Part shown: one piece after another, positions 6,305 through 7,079 of the stretch | Position numbering within the stretch: position 1 is the stretch's first letter | How the letters are laid out: every line of letters begins with the position of its first letter | Assembly: GCA_031266955.1 (NCBI GenBank) | Contig: JAISAA010000042.1 | Span: forward strand, 1 to 7,079 | Reading direction: 5' to 3' | Source of the DNA: Oscillospiraceae bacterium | Lineage (GTDB): Bacteria; Bacillota; Clostridia; Oscillospirales; Oscillospiraceae | Length of the DNA stretch: 7,079 nt | Made by a program: the position numbers and the translations under genes | The notes under the pieces: model-generated | What the model was told of the DNA's origin: nothing | Database searches by the model: none | Seen by the model: only the letters and a program-made list of their open reading frames with translations

Positions 6305-6535
6305 TCGGGGGTTTCTTCGGGGTCCATTTTTACTATTACGAATCGCCGGGTTTTGTCGGTGTAGAACTCGGGGGGCGGGATTAGGACGTTGCCGTATTGG
6401 GGGATTATGCCGGGGGGGTTTGGGGCGGAGGGTTCCGGGGTGAAGAACGGCGGGCGGGGGGAAGGCGGTTGGCGGCGGATTTGGTTTGGGGGGGCGCTAT
6501 TCCGTATCGTCCGGTTCGGGCAAGAGACCGAGAAA
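6301..6535 (-). pseudogene. proline-rich coding remnant without a start codon
   Basis: Between the toxin and dinD the reverse strand holds an open frame ending in TGA at 6303-6301. It reads like a genuine protein C-terminus: a proline-rich linker (RRQPPSPRPPFFTPEP, NPPGIIPQYGNVLIPPP) followed by EFYTDKTRRFVIVKMDPEE. Codons end overwhelmingly in C or G, as in real genes of this region. The frame extends upstream into the toxin's 3' end in a different phase, and I find no ATG, GTG or TTG before the conserved part. It is therefore a truncated or frameshifted gene remnant, or is expressed by an unusual route. The G/C homopolymer at 6488-6494 is a plausible frameshift or sequencing-error site. The family is unrecognised; the sequence suggests a flexible linker plus a short beta-strand tail. 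Confidence 0.4.
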
Positions 6536-6907
6536 ATAGCCGTCGGCTAAATCTTTAACATAGTTGTCAGACACATCCGCGATTTCCTTTTTATAATAAA
6601 TCGCGAGCAGCACGACAAGGGCGTTTTCGCTTACCATTAAATAAATCAGCCTGTAGCCGTTTGATTTACCGGCGTCCGCGTCGGGGTTCGGAAGGCGGAG
6701 CTTATAGATACTGTACGGGATAGGCGTTTCAACACGCAGAATTTCATCACCGTCGAAATCCCCCGTAAAGTTGCCCTTTTCAAAGTTTTCGATAACCTCA
6801 TCTATTTGGTCGGGCAAGAGATAAAATTTCTTTTTGCGGACAAGACGAGAAATTTGCTTCTCAAAATCGCCGCCGAAAATCACTCTAAATATCTTTATAT
6901 CTTTCAC
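6497..6907 (-). CDS. RelE/ParE-superfamily-like toxin
   Basis: This 136-residue protein has the C-terminal pattern of RelE-type toxins: IYKLRLPNP (67-75), then NGYRLIYLMV (83-92), a strand VVLLAIYYKKE (98-108), and a closing helix. The basic and aromatic positions K69, R71, R86, Y104, Y105 and K106 would be candidates for RNA contact or catalysis. RelE-fold toxins usually cut mRNA on the ribosome; that activity is inferred. The N-terminus is longer than in compact RelE proteins. I chose GTG at 6907 because GAGGAGG lies six bases upstream; the GTG at 6931 would put this ribosome-binding site inside the coding region. The start overlaps the end of the upstream small gene by 23 bases, typical of a translationally coupled antitoxin-toxin pair. 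The stop is TAG at 6499-6497. Confidence 0.72.
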   Translation of the reverse strand: MKDIKIFRVIFGGDFEKQISRLVRKKKFYLLPDQIDEVIENFEKGNFTGDFDGDEILRVETPIPYSIYKLRLPNPDADAGKSNGYRLIYLMVSENALVVLLAIYYKKEIADVSDNYVKDLADGYFLGLLPEPDDTE

Positions 6908-7079
6908 GTTTATCCTCCTCAATTTCGGCACGCAGCCTGTTCATAAGCTCGCGCGCGTCACCCGCGGTCTTTTCCTTTCCCTCGGCGATCCGCGTGCCGT
7001 GTTTCAGCGCCCGTATAAAGCTGGCGGCAAATTGCTTTTTTGACATCACGTCATCTGCGCGGTCGGTTGTCCTTGCGTT
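6885..7079 (-). CDS. probable antitoxin partner (5' end cut by window edge)
   Basis: The reverse-strand frame is open from the right edge to a TAG at 6887-6885. An ATG at 7046 would give a 53-residue protein, but no clear ribosome-binding site precedes it and the frame stays open to the edge (NARTTDRADDV before the Met). The true start may therefore lie outside the window. The product is small, charged and helical: KKQFAASFIRALKHGTRIAE, then DARELMNRLRAEIEEDKRER. A small acidic/basic helical protein directly upstream of, and overlapping, a RelE-like toxin is the classic position of the antitoxin that neutralises it and often represses the operon. No DNA-binding domain is evident in the visible part, so its family is not assigned. 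Confidence 0.55.
   Translation of the reverse strand, partial: NARTTDRADDVMSKKQFAASFIRALKHGTRIAEGKEKTAGDARELMNRLRAEIEEDKRERYKDI

Noticed and set aside
6256..6310. Search for an SOS (LexA) box upstream of dinD
   Set aside because: No GAAC-N4-GTTC-like sequence is present; the only dyad is CGCCC-AAAA-GGGCG.
6066..6443. Plus-strand open frame of 125 residues crossing the dinD start and promoter
   Set aside because: It is antisense to dinD and to the proline-rich remnant; its Arg/Gly/Phe-rich composition mirrors the complementary coding sequence.

Overview
The window looks like an accessory patch of a Gram-positive, Clostridia-like chromosome. This rests on a GntR/YtrA-type regulator driving a small ABC exporter operon, strong Shine-Dalgarno sites, consensus vegetative promoters, a large serine recombinase with a zinc ribbon, and a conserved hypothetical gene that I recall from Clostridia. 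Most of the window is GC-rich. The first ~300 bases are strikingly AT-rich and come from a different source. No organism can be named from the sequence alone.

Layout. (1) 1-272, + strand: AT-rich 3' end of an unrecognised gene. (2) ~303-914: debris of an IS1182-like insertion sequence. It holds the transposase C-terminus (- strand), hairpins in its presumed non-coding end, and a palindromic block at 804-914 that appears to have replaced the rest of the transposase. (3) 1003-3053, + strand: an intact three-gene operon with its own promoter, a candidate operator, overlapping genes (YtrA-type repressor, ABC ATPase, six-helix membrane protein) and a strong bidirectional terminator. (4) 3076-3843, - strand: a conserved hypothetical gene without a normal 5' end. 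(5) 3815-7079, - strand: a mobile-element end carrying, in transcription order, an antitoxin (cut by the window edge), a RelE-like toxin, a startless proline-rich remnant, a dinD homologue with its own promoter, and a large serine recombinase.

Main reading. The recombinase's last codons overlap, in another frame, the open frame of the 5'-truncated gene. The simplest explanation is that an element carrying toxin-antitoxin, dinD and recombinase genes integrated into that gene. The junction would lie near 3800-3860, and the missing 5' part of the target would lie beyond the right window edge. The plus-strand operon is probably an independent host module regulated by its own first gene. No tRNA, rRNA or CRISPR array was seen.
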